NCBI GenBank assembly: GCA_946613735.1 | Contig: CAMOFS010000016.1 | Span: 1 to 12,207, forward strand | Length of the DNA: 12,207 bases | Reading direction: 5' to 3' | Source of the DNA: an uncultured Lachnospiraceae bacterium | GTDB taxonomy: Bacteria > Bacillota_A > Clostridia > Lachnospirales > Lachnospiraceae | Shown: positions 1 through 7,768 of the stretch, one piece after another | Layout of the letters: each line of letters opens with the position of its first letter | How positions within the stretch are numbered: position 1 is the first letter of the stretch | The notes under the pieces: model-generated | The model's database searches: none | Told to the model about the DNA's origin: nothing | Seen by the model: only the letters and a program-made list of their open reading frames with translations | Made by a program: the position numbers and the translations under genes

Positions 1-1
1 A

Positions 2-742
2 AAGATCTTTCCTTCCTTCTTCAGCAAGGATATGGACTCCGGCAGCCACGATATGCTAAAGGTGGCATTTTTGGAGTATCGTAACTATATAGAGAAAAAC
101 CTAAAGCGCCAGGCGGATATCAGGGAGTCCTGCCTGTACTACGGTAAATGCCTGTTAAAGGGCGAGCCCGTGGACCGGATCATGTATAAAAAGATAAAGG
201 ACAATCTGAATCTGGAGGCAGAGCTTATAGATGACAGCTATCCTCTGACCGATCTGCCCGGGTTCAAAGTCATAAGCAGCACGGAAGCTAAAAAGATAAA
301 AGCTCCAAAGGATCTGGATGAGATAAACAAGCTTACCGGTGAGGTAAAAAGGTATTATGAGACTCACCCCTATCAGTTTGACGGACAGTGCCTTATATCG
401 GCATTGAGTGACACGGAGCTTTTGAGCAGGACTCTTGATAAGGCGGAGGCAATAAGTGCCGCCATAGACGATTTTTCAAAAAGTAAAAAGGCTCAAAAGC
501 TTAAGCCTGCAGACTGGTTCGATCTTTTGGACTGCTGGGTATTGTGTGAATGTCTCATGAGGTCAGGCTATCCTATAATAGATTTTATCAATGAGCATCA
601 AAAGGATACCGTTGGGGAAGCGACACAGGAGTTCTTACGTCTTTTGCCGGATATCAGCTATTCTACGGCTGAAAGAACGGTGAGATTCGCTCTCAGAGAG
701 GTGATAATTGAAAGGAGCGGCTTCAATGTTTCACGCGAGTAA
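2..742 (+). CDS. Unrecognised protein, 5' end cut by the window
   Basis: The reading frame is open from the first bases of the window, so the start probably lies upstream. An ATG at 32 exists, but the nearest AAGGA sits only 1 nt before it, too close for a good ribosome binding site, and coding continues upstream as K-I-F-P-S-F-F-S-K-D. The visible 246 residues are hydrophilic, rich in Lys, Asp and Glu, and look mostly helical. I see no signal peptide, membrane helix, nucleotide-binding loop or DNA-binding motif. There is a cysteine cluster late in the protein (LLDCWVLCECL). I do not recognise the family and assign no function. The 3' end overlaps the next gene by 17 nt, which argues for translational coupling and a shared operon with the acetyltransferase-like, EAL and sensor-kinase genes that follow. 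That the gene is real is likely; its full length is unknown. Confidence 0.75.
   Translation, partial: KIFPSFFSKDMDSGSHDMLKVAFLEYRNYIEKNLKRQADIRESCLYYGKCLLKGEPVDRIMYKKIKDNLNLEAELIDDSYPLTDLPGFKVISSTEAKKIKAPKDLDEINKLTGEVKRYYETHPYQFDGQCLISALSDTELLSRTLDKAEAISAAIDDFSKSKKAQKLKPADWFDLLDCWVLCECLMRSGYPIIDFINEHQKDTVGEATQEFLRLLPDISYSTAERTVRFALREVIIERSGFNVSRE
711..717 (+). promoter_or_regulatory. Ribosome binding site fixing the start at 726
   Basis: AAAGGAG lies 8 nt before ATG 726. The frame is also open from a TTG at 708, which has a weaker purine stretch (GAGAGG, 696-701) before it. The better Shine-Dalgarno match, ideal spacing and ATG codon favour 726. Confidence 0.65.
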
Positions 743-1589
743 GATAAATGAGGATAATATAAGTGACTTTTTTGACATTATTCCCCAGAACTATCATGGC
801 GAGATCAAAACTAATTCGTTGTTTGCCATAGTTGTTTATGAGGATGATTCTCCTTTCGGAATATTCTTGTCGGATCTGATGGATGACTGGGTATATCTGG
901 TATGGTTTTATTTTTTCGACGAGAAGGAAACGATGGTAAAAAAAGCCTCCTTTTTCAGATATTGCATCAGTCAGGCGAAAAAGGACTATGGTAAAGAGCT
1001 CAAAGGTGCAGTTTTCGAGATAACGTCAATAGAGGAGGACTTAACTGACATCAGGGATGTTCTGCATCTGGTGGGGATGAACGTGAGAGAGGCAAAAAAC
1101 AATGTATTTGAGTTTACACTTTCTCAGGTTGAGGAAACTGAGGCATTAAAAAAGGCGTCGGAAAAGCTTGAGTGCAGATGTCTTTCTGATATGTCGGAGG
1201 GTGATCTTAGGACCATTGACACCATGATGCAGGAGGATGACCGCCCAGTACCCGTTCCGCTTTTGATGGACTGGGATGTGTATCTTTCTGATATAAGTGT
1301 CTTTGCCATAAAAAAGGATAACCCCTGCGGTGCCCTGCTTTTTTCCGAGAAGGATGAGGATCTGGTAGCTGAGGTCGCATATGCTGCCGATCCCGTTGCA
1401 CTGCCGGCCATGCTGGGAACGGCTTATACCAAGGCCTTTGAAAAATATGGTGGAGAAAAAAAGGTGCTTATACCCGTGGTCGTGAATAAGACAGCCGAGC
1501 TGGTGGAAAGGATCGTTCCACAGGCTGTAAGGGAAGATGTGATAGAGGGAGTTTTTGTCTTTGACAGGGACAATAAGGATCAGTCCTAA
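726..1589 (+). CDS. Tandem GNAT-like (acetyltransferase-fold) protein, probably degenerate
   Basis: This is a 287-residue soluble protein with no signal peptide or membrane helix. Its two halves look alike. Residues 31-35 (SLFAI) and 191-195 (SVFAI) are each followed by a strand with P-x-G, then an amphipathic helix (about 71-86 and 224-240), a strand, and a final V-F-x-F strand (127-130 and 276-279). This strand-helix-strand order, with an aromatic-rich stretch at 55-64, recalls the tandem GNAT fold. Neither half shows the R/Q-x-x-G-x-G/A acetyl-CoA loop typical of active GNATs, so catalysis is doubtful and a binding or scaffold role is possible. The start is ATG 726 because of the AAAGGAG site; a TTG at 708 would add six residues. 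It overlaps the upstream gene by 17 nt and lies 36 nt before the EAL gene, so it is likely part of the same operon. The family call is inference from fold pattern only. Confidence 0.45.
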   Translation: MFHASKINEDNISDFFDIIPQNYHGEIKTNSLFAIVVYEDDSPFGIFLSDLMDDWVYLVWFYFFDEKETMVKKASFFRYCISQAKKDYGKELKGAVFEITSIEEDLTDIRDVLHLVGMNVREAKNNVFEFTLSQVEETEALKKASEKLECRCLSDMSEGDLRTIDTMMQEDDRPVPVPLLMDWDVYLSDISVFAIKKDNPCGALLFSEKDEDLVAEVAYAADPVALPAMLGTAYTKAFEKYGGEKKVLIPVVVNKTAELVERIVPQAVREDVIEGVFVFDRDNKDQS

Positions 1590-1625
1590 AAAGATAGTAA
1601 AAAAGGCCAGTGAGGTAACAAACCA

Positions 1626-3560
1626 ATGGATATGAGTTTGGTAGCAACCAATAAGTTTCATATAGCGTTTTTCGCAGCGGCAATGACCATAACCGTCACT
1701 ACGATCCTATTTTCGATCTTTCAAAAACGCTTTGACAGGGGACAAAATAAGCTTTTTTTGATTATGAATGGGATCGTTACGGCGAATTGTATTACAAGCA
1801 CTATCTGCTCCATAGTTGAGCCCTTTGCCTACAATTCCGAGAGGGCCTATCACATCCTTGATACCAATCTGTTTTTATACTTCATTTTACATACCATACT
1901 GTGTCCGCTTTTATACTATTATGTGATATGCGTTACGGGTGAGATCAGAAAAAGATCCATGACACGAAATCTTTTATATGGCGTGCCACTGATCTTTACT
2001 GAGTTTCTGGTACTTTTAAATCCCATCCTGCGCTGTGTGTATTATTTCGATTCAGACCTTGTCTTTCGCAGAAACTGGGCGGAGTATATCATCTACGGGG
2101 TCGCCGGACTTTATTTTGCCATGGCCATGGCAAGACTTTTGCTGGGATGGAAGGCCATAACCCCAAGCCGAAGGGGTGCTCTTTTGTATTTTTTCTTTAT
2201 CTCATTGGTGGGGATAATCATACAGCTTATCAATGTAGAGATTAAAAGCGAACTGTTTGCCGAGGCCTTAGCACTGATGGGGCTGATGATAGCTGTGGAA
2301 AGTGAGGGTGACCGCATAGATGGTGATACGGGAATCTATAACCGCAGAGCCATGCAGATGGATATACATAACTATTTTTCCATGAAGGAGGAGCTGCCTC
2401 TTATCTTTATTAAGATGATAAATACTGATCTGATCAGCCGCGTTACCGGATCAGCCAATGATGATGATATATCAAAGGTTACCACTGATTACTTAAAGAC
2501 TCTGGTAAAGAGATATCGTATATATCAGCCCAACCCCCAGACCTTTGTTATCAGTGCCAACAATTTGGAGCCCGAGTCATTAGATGCCATGCAAAAAGAG
2601 ATCACTGAGCGCTTTGAGGAGGGCTGGCATACCGGAAAGACATCATTTTACATTGATGCAGTGGTGTTAAGGACAAAAATACCCACTGACCTGAAGTCTA
2701 TAGATGAGGTTTTCTATATAGCAGACTGCCTCATACCGGCCAACATGAATAAAAAGGAGGTGGACATCTCCTGGCTGACGTGGAGAGCGCAGGTTGAGCG
2801 ACTTATTACTGACAGCGTGGCAAAGGACAGGTTCGAGGTGTACTACCAGCCCATATATCGTGCATCGGATCTTAAGATCTATGGAGCGGAGGCCCTTGTC
2901 CGTATGGAGGAGGACAAGCTGGGATATATCTCTCCCGAGGAGTTCATCCCCATGGCCGAGCAGATCGGACTTGTCGGAAGGATAGATGAGTTTGTATTAA
3001 GGGAGGTCTGTGAATTTATTAAAAGCGGTGTGCCTACTGCATTGGGGCTTACAAATATCAACGTAAACCTTTCGGTAATACAGTTTTTAAAGCCCAATTT
3101 CTTTGAAAATCTGGTGGAGCTGGTGGACAGCTATATGGTGGATCACAAGATGCTCAACTTTGAGATAACTGAGACTGTGGGCTCCAGGGATTATCACAGT
3201 CTGGCCAATGTGGTGAGAAAGCTGAAGTCCAGGGGCTTTACGCTGTCTTTGGATGATTATGGCACGGGGTATTCCAACATGGAAGCGGTCTTTTCCCTTT
3301 CATTTAATGTGATCAAGATGGATAAGTCGATCCTCTGGGCTGCGGAGTGGGAGGAGCATGGGCTGGCGATCCTGGAAAACACCATCCATATGATACATGA
3401 TATGGGCTACCAGGTGCTCATAGAGGGTGTGGAAAAAGCTAAGCACCTTGATATCGCAAGAAGATGTAATGCTGACTACCTGCAGGGGTATTATTTTTCA
3501 AAACCTGTTCCAAAGGTAGATTTCATTGCTTTGATCAGGGAGGGCATGAAGGTTGACTAA
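1626..3560 (+). CDS. Seven-helix membrane protein with degenerate GGDEF and intact EAL domain (c-di-GMP phosphodiesterase)
   Basis: This 644-residue protein is predicted to hydrolyse cyclic di-GMP to pGpG at the membrane. Seven hydrophobic segments lie near residues 12-32, 43-65, 78-103, 115-135, 153-173, 183-203 and 208-224, a 7TM-type sensory module. A GGDEF-like domain follows (about 231-370). It keeps the TGIYNRRAM entry motif, but the GGDEF signature site reads NPQTF (303-307), so diguanylate cyclase activity is not expected. The EAL domain (about 395-640) keeps its key residues: E422-A-L, N481, E513 (EITET), D543-D544 in SLDDYGTGYS, K564, E600/E603 and Q620-G-Y. It should therefore be active. 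The start is ATG 1626, about 10 nt after a GAGG; ATG 1632 is an alternative. The stop overlaps the start of the hybrid kinase by 8 nt, so the two are probably translationally coupled. The dead GGDEF domain may bind GTP or mediate dimer contacts, as known for some EAL proteins; that is inference. Confidence 0.9.
   Translation: MDMSLVATNKFHIAFFAAAMTITVTTILFSIFQKRFDRGQNKLFLIMNGIVTANCITSTICSIVEPFAYNSERAYHILDTNLFLYFILHTILCPLLYYYVICVTGEIRKRSMTRNLLYGVPLIFTEFLVLLNPILRCVYYFDSDLVFRRNWAEYIIYGVAGLYFAMAMARLLLGWKAITPSRRGALLYFFFISLVGIIIQLINVEIKSELFAEALALMGLMIAVESEGDRIDGDTGIYNRRAMQMDIHNYFSMKEELPLIFIKMINTDLISRVTGSANDDDISKVTTDYLKTLVKRYRIYQPNPQTFVISANNLEPESLDAMQKEITERFEEGWHTGKTSFYIDAVVLRTKIPTDLKSIDEVFYIADCLIPANMNKKEVDISWLTWRAQVERLITDSVAKDRFEVYYQPIYRASDLKIYGAEALVRMEEDKLGYISPEEFIPMAEQIGLVGRIDEFVLREVCEFIKSGVPTALGLTNINVNLSVIQFLKPNFFENLVELVDSYMVDHKMLNFEITETVGSRDYHSLANVVRKLKSRGFTLSLDDYGTGYSNMEAVFSLSFNVIKMDKSILWAAEWEEHGLAILENTIHMIHDMGYQVLIEGVEKAKHLDIARRCNADYLQGYYFSKPVPKVDFIALIREGMKVD
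3537..3544 (+). promoter_or_regulatory. Ribosome binding site supporting a TTG start at 3553
   Basis: AGGGAGGG, inside the end of the EAL gene, lies 8 nt before TTG 3553. An in-frame TGA at 3547-3549 excludes any earlier start. Later Met codons would cut into the first membrane helix, so TTG is the most likely start. Confidence 0.65.
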
Positions 3561-6500
3561 GAACAGAAAGAAAAACGCAAGACTGGGGATAGTTGCGTTG
3601 ATGGCCGGTGTGATGATGGCCATCACGGTCATCAATGCCATTGTAGTACTAAATACCATGCGCAGGCAGACCATGGATATAGGCACATATCAGCTATCCA
3701 CCATAAGCGGGGAGCTGGAGAGTACCATCGCAGATGCCGAATCGCTGACCATGGAGCTGGCCATGCAGGCCCAGACCTATGAGCCTGACAGTGAGGAACT
3801 CAGATCCTTCATATACAGCAGCAAGGAGAAGCTTATCAGGGAGGAAAAAGGTGGCTATAACGTATATGTGGCAGGGATAGGCTGGGATATTATCCCTGAT
3901 CTGGAAAAGACCGACGACTATGTGGCCACTGAGAGAAGCTGGTACACCGGTGCCCTTGCGAATGACGGAAAACCTTATATCACAGAGCCTTATGTGGATG
4001 CTGCAACCCAGGAAATCTGCTACACTGTATCCGTCCTTTTTCCGGATAAGAATACGGTGCTGGGAGTGGATTATTCTACGGATAGTATGCAGCACCATAT
4101 CAGAGAGCTTTCATACAATGGTATGAAAAATGCAGTTATTGTTACAGATGACGGAATCATTGCCGGCTGCTATGATGAGTCCCTTATAGGAAAGGAGCTA
4201 AACACTTCCATTCCGGATTATACCGGTATATTTTCCCTTGCCAAAAGCTCAGCTCACGGAGAGGTAGTGAATGCCAGGGTAAAGTCAGACAGGCTTTACG
4301 ATACTCTTTTTGCCACAAAGGCCGGCATGGGCTGGTATCTCATTGTGTACATAAGCGAATGGGAGATGTACCACACCTTCTATATTCACAGCCTTTCCAC
4401 CATCGGCGCCTCGGGAATCCTGCTTTTGGCATTTTTGATTTTGCTTCTTTTAACCAAGAGATCCCAGGCTGCAGCTACCGGGGAGAAGCCCACAAGGATG
4501 AAGGAAAAGATCCTGGGAAAGCATGAGATGGATGTAAGGTTTCGGACCCTTATACTATTGATGCTAATAGTCTCCATGGGGATAAGTCTCTATATCAATA
4601 TTGCGACCTCTTTCAGATGGGGTAACTCCAGGATGAGGCAGGATGTAAAGGATTATGAGTATCAGCTGTCAGAGTGGATCACTTCCCAAAAGAGTATCCT
4701 GGACATGTTCTGCAGTACCATATCCACTAATCCTAAGATGCTTGAGGATTACGACGGTACCATAAAATATCTGGACAGCATAACTAGGCAGTATCCTGAG
4801 ATTTCGGTAACATATATGACCAATCCCAAGCTGTCCCCTACCGTATATATGAATAACGGATGGCTGCCCGATGAAGACTGGCATGTGGAGGACCGCCAGT
4901 GGTACAAGGATGTTATGAATTCCGAGGAGGGGTGGATCATCTCGGATCCATATTATGACGAGCAGACAGGTGTTTACTGTGTTACCCTTGCTGAAAGGGT
5001 GTATGATGCCAGGACCGGAGAGTTTTTGGGCAATTTCGGCATAGATTTTTATATGGATAAGCTCATAGACATCCTGGGCAACAGCTACAACAATCAGGGC
5101 TATGCCTTTTTAGTAGATGCGGGTGGAGACATCATAAACCATCCCTTTGGCAATTACCAGATGTCTGTTGACAAAACCCAAAACATTTCAAGCCTTCCCT
5201 ACGGAAGTATCAGGACTGATGGGAGCACCACCCTTTTGTTCCGGGACTATGACCATACGAACAAGATCCTCATAGCTGCCAGGGATGAGGCCACGGGCTT
5301 TAAGGTATTTGTAGTCAGGGATTTCTGGATGATATATGGCACGGTGATCCTGTATGCCTTCTTATGCATTGCCATCTTTTTATTCTGTATAGTGGTAATC
5401 TACAGGCTTTTGACTAATCTGATCCGTTGGCAGAACGAGGCAAAACACAAGATCCAGGAGGCGGCGGATGCAGCAATAGCAGCCGGTGATGCAAAAAGCC
5501 AGTTTCTGGCCCAGATGTCCCATGAGATCAGGACGCCCATCAATGCCGTGCTGGGAATGAACGAGATGATACTCAGGGAGACAGAGGATGACAATATTTT
5601 AGATTACGCGGACAATATCAAGTCTGCCGGTAACACCCTGCTTTCGCTTATCAATTCCATTTTGGACTTCTCCAAGATCGAGGACGGCAAGATGGAGCTT
5701 ACTCCCGTAAGGTACGAGCTTGCCACTATGGTGAACGATCTGGTGGTATCCATAAGCGAGCGGGCGAGGGAGAAGGAGCTGAGGTTTGTTGTGGAGGTAG
5801 ATGAAAAGCTGCCCTCCGTTCTTTTCGGTGATGATGTCAGGGTTTCCCAGATCATCATGAACCTTTTGACAAATGCCGTTAAATACACGGATAAAGGTGA
5901 GGTAAAGCTTTCCATCAAATGCGGCAAGGTGACATCCTATGGCAAGGTGCTGCTTTCTGTGGCTGTTTCCGATACGGGTATCGGTATCCGTGAGGAAGAG
6001 ATTGACAAGATGTTTGAGTCATTTGAGCGGCTTGACACCACGAGGAATCGTAATATCGAGGGCACAGGCCTTGGTATGTCAATAGTGACAAAGCTTTTGG
6101 AGATGATGGGCTCCATGCTGAAGGTGGACAGTGTCTATGGAAGGGGATCCATTTTTTCCTTTGATCTGATCCAGGATGTGGCTGATCCCACGCCCATAGG
6201 TAATTATGAAAAACAGCTGGCAGCAGTATCAAGGGAGAGGCAGGTCAAAAAGACCATCCATGCTCCCAAAGCAAGGGTGCTGGTGGTGGATGATAACGAC
6301 ATGAACCTGAAGGTGGCCAGAAATTTGCTCCGCATCTGTGGTATCAAGCCTGTTATGGCGTCCTCCGGTTATGAGGCCATAAGCCTAATGGAAAAGGAAG
6401 CTTATGATATCGTATTTTTAGATCATATGATGCCCAAAATGGATGGGATCGAGACCCTGGAGGAGCTTAGGAGACGATCCCTGATCCCGGTTAAGACCAC

Positions 6501-7101
6501 CATGATAGTCCTTACCGCTAATGCAGTGGTGGGAGCCAGGGAACAGTACCTGGAGAGCGGTTTTGACGACTATCTGTCCAAGCCCATCGACCTGGATGAA
6601 ATGGTGGACAAGCTTACCACCTACCTTCCGGAAAAGGCCTTTGAGGAAGAAAAGGAGAAGGTAAAGGAAGCAGAGCCCACCATCGATGAGAATAATGGGG
6701 TGATGGAGTTTTCTCCTGATGAAGATACCATAGAAGGTGGCGAATACGACCTGGATAAACTGAATGCCCTGGGTATAGATACGGCAGCAGGAATCAGATA
6801 CTGTGCCGATGATGTTGAGATGTATTATGAGATCCTGGATGATTATACCGGCGAGTATGATGAAAAGGTGGCCGGTCTGGAGGAAAACTACAACAAGCAG
6901 GATTGGAAGGAGTATCAGGTTCTGATACATGCGGTTAAGAGCACCTCAAAGACTATGGGGATTACCGATATCTTCGAGCAGGCCCTTGCCCTGGAGCTTG
7001 CGGCAAAATCCGATGACGTACTCTTTATCACCGAAAATCACAAAAAGACCATGGAGAATTATAAAGAGATCACGGAGCAGATTAAGGCATGCAGGAAATA
7101 A
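3553..7101 (+). CDS. Hybrid sensor histidine kinase with two tandem extracellular Cache domains, receiver and HPt
   Basis: This 1182-residue membrane phosphorelay kinase has the following order: TM1 (about 12-33), extracellular Cache 1 (34-278), TM2 (280-301), a short cytoplasmic linker, TM3 (332-352), Cache 2 (353-590), TM4 (593-616), HisKA with H657 in MSHEIRTPINAVLGM, HATPase (N770/N774 N-box, D807-TGIGI G1, G837 G2), receiver (acidic D913/D914, phospho-acceptor D957, K1010), an acidic linker, and HPt with H1126 in LIHAVKST. All residues for a His-Asp-His relay are present. Cache 1 carries Y123, R128, W130, Y131, Y147, D149 and D173 in the spacing of the amino-acid-binding dCache motif. 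Cache 2 has W443, R448, W450, Y451, Y467, D469 and D498, so only the first position differs. An amino acid or related ligand is inferred. Translation starts at TTG, overlapping the EAL gene by 8 nt. No output regulator is encoded nearby; the final phospho-acceptor must be elsewhere. Confidence 0.93.
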   Translation: MTKNRKKNARLGIVALMAGVMMAITVINAIVVLNTMRRQTMDIGTYQLSTISGELESTIADAESLTMELAMQAQTYEPDSEELRSFIYSSKEKLIREEKGGYNVYVAGIGWDIIPDLEKTDDYVATERSWYTGALANDGKPYITEPYVDAATQEICYTVSVLFPDKNTVLGVDYSTDSMQHHIRELSYNGMKNAVIVTDDGIIAGCYDESLIGKELNTSIPDYTGIFSLAKSSAHGEVVNARVKSDRLYDTLFATKAGMGWYLIVYISEWEMYHTFYIHSLSTIGASGILLLAFLILLLLTKRSQAAATGEKPTRMKEKILGKHEMDVRFRTLILLMLIVSMGISLYINIATSFRWGNSRMRQDVKDYEYQLSEWITSQKSILDMFCSTISTNPKMLEDYDGTIKYLDSITRQYPEISVTYMTNPKLSPTVYMNNGWLPDEDWHVEDRQWYKDVMNSEEGWIISDPYYDEQTGVYCVTLAERVYDARTGEFLGNFGIDFYMDKLIDILGNSYNNQGYAFLVDAGGDIINHPFGNYQMSVDKTQNISSLPYGSIRTDGSTTLLFRDYDHTNKILIAARDEATGFKVFVVRDFWMIYGTVILYAFLCIAIFLFCIVVIYRLLTNLIRWQNEAKHKIQEAADAAIAAGDAKSQFLAQMSHEIRTPINAVLGMNEMILRETEDDNILDYADNIKSAGNTLLSLINSILDFSKIEDGKMELTPVRYELATMVNDLVVSISERAREKELRFVVEVDEKLPSVLFGDDVRVSQIIMNLLTNAVKYTDKGEVKLSIKCGKVTSYGKVLLSVAVSDTGIGIREEEIDKMFESFERLDTTRNRNIEGTGLGMSIVTKLLEMMGSMLKVDSVYGRGSIFSFDLIQDVADPTPIGNYEKQLAAVSRERQVKKTIHAPKARVLVVDDNDMNLKVARNLLRICGIKPVMASSGYEAISLMEKEAYDIVFLDHMMPKMDGIETLEELRRRSLIPVKTTMIVLTANAVVGAREQYLESGFDDYLSKPIDLDEMVDKLTTYLPEKAFEEEKEKVKEAEPTIDENNGVMEFSPDEDTIEGGEYDLDKLNALGIDTAAGIRYCADDVEMYYEILDDYTGEYDEKVAGLEENYNKQDWKEYQVLIHAVKSTSKTMGITDIFEQALALELAAKSDDVLFITENHKKTMENYKEITEQIKACRK

Positions 7102-7111
7102 GGCATATTAT

Positions 7112-7140
7112 TTGACAAAAGATGCGGTATATTTTAGTAT
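7112..7140 (+). promoter_or_regulatory. Housekeeping sigma-factor promoter for the kinase-yaaR-holB-ricT operon
   Basis: TTGACA (7112-7117), a 17-nt spacer and TAGTAT (7135-7140) form a near-consensus promoter in the 70-nt gap after the sensor kinase. Transcription would start near 7147, giving a leader of about 25 nt with AAAGGGA (7159-7165) before ATG 7172. A short inverted repeat, TGCGG (7123-7127) and CCGCA (7145-7149), flanks the -10 box; whether it is an operator is unknown. The promoter separates the signalling operon from the conserved one. Confidence 0.75.
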
Positions 7141-7171
7141 TATTCCGCAAAGATAACTAAAGGGAATTGCA

Positions 7172-7765
7172 ATGGGTAAGATTTTTTGCATAATGGGGAA
7201 AAGCTCCTCCGGCAAGGATACCATATACAAGAGGCTTTTGGAGGACAAGAGCCTGGGTCTGTGCCGCATAGTTCCATACACCACCCGCCCCATCCGTGAG
7301 GATGAGACCGACGGGGTGGAATACCATTTTGTGGATGTGGATCAGGAAGCACTTTTCGAAGACCGGGGTCTTGTTATAGAAAAGCGCACCTACAACACCA
7401 TCCACGGACCCTGGGATTACTTTACAGTGGACGACGGCAGCATCGACCTTACCCAAAATGACTATTTGGTCATAGGTACCCTTGAAAGCTTTACAAAGCT
7501 GGCTGATTACTACACATCGGACGTGGTTGTGCCGATATATATAGAGGTAGATGACGGTATCAGATTAGAGCGGGCCCTCAATCGTGAGCGTATGCAGGCA
7601 AAGCCAAAGTACGAGGAGATGTGCAGACGATTTCTGGCAGATGCGGCCGATTTTTCCGATGAAAAGCTGAAAGCGGCCGGAATACGTGATGTTTTCGAAA
7701 ATGTCACCATCTATGATACGGTCAACAACGTCGCCGCTTTAATCCACCAAAAGCAAGAGGAATAG
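7172..7765 (+). CDS. Guanylate kinase-like P-loop nucleotide kinase
   Basis: This 197-residue protein is about the length of bacterial guanylate kinases, which phosphorylate GMP to GDP with ATP. The P-loop is GKSSSGKDT (9-17) with K15. The GMP-site region is recognisable: TTRP (37-40), R42, E45, G48 and Y51-x-F, followed by E70 in VIEK. Two parts are unlike classical Gmk. The L-D-I-D-x-Q-G stretch that helps bind guanine is replaced by VIGTLES (100-106). The lid has a rearranged arginine pattern (R131, R134, R138, R140, R152, R153). Substrate specificity may therefore differ, and the organism may carry a classical gmk elsewhere. It is the first gene after the promoter at 7112. It occupies the place that thymidylate kinase has in the Bacillus tmk-yaaR-holB region, suggesting a nucleotide-supply or nucleotide-sensing role tied to replication genes. 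ATG 7172 is preceded by AAAGGGA at 6 nt. The fold is sure; the exact substrate is not. Confidence 0.85.
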   Translation: MGKIFCIMGKSSSGKDTIYKRLLEDKSLGLCRIVPYTTRPIREDETDGVEYHFVDVDQEALFEDRGLVIEKRTYNTIHGPWDYFTVDDGSIDLTQNDYLVIGTLESFTKLADYYTSDVVVPIYIEVDDGIRLERALNRERMQAKPKYEEMCRRFLADAADFSDEKLKAAGIRDVFENVTIYDTVNNVAALIHQKQEE

Positions 7766-7768
7766 TGT

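Noticed and set aside
32..34. ATG as the start of the first gene
   Set aside because: The frame continues open to the window edge and the only purine stretch is 1 nt from the ATG, so the gene is more likely cut by the window.
708..710. TTG as start of the GNAT-like gene
   Set aside because: ATG 726 has a better ribosome binding site at ideal spacing and a smaller overlap with the upstream gene.
1561..1590. TTGACA at 1561 as a promoter for the EAL gene
   Set aside because: No acceptable -10 hexamer at 16-18 nt; it lies in the coding end of the preceding gene.
1146..1661. Antisense open frame of 171 codons
   Set aside because: It lies opposite the GNAT-like gene, shows no recognisable domain, and spans its end; it looks like a shadow of the coding strand.
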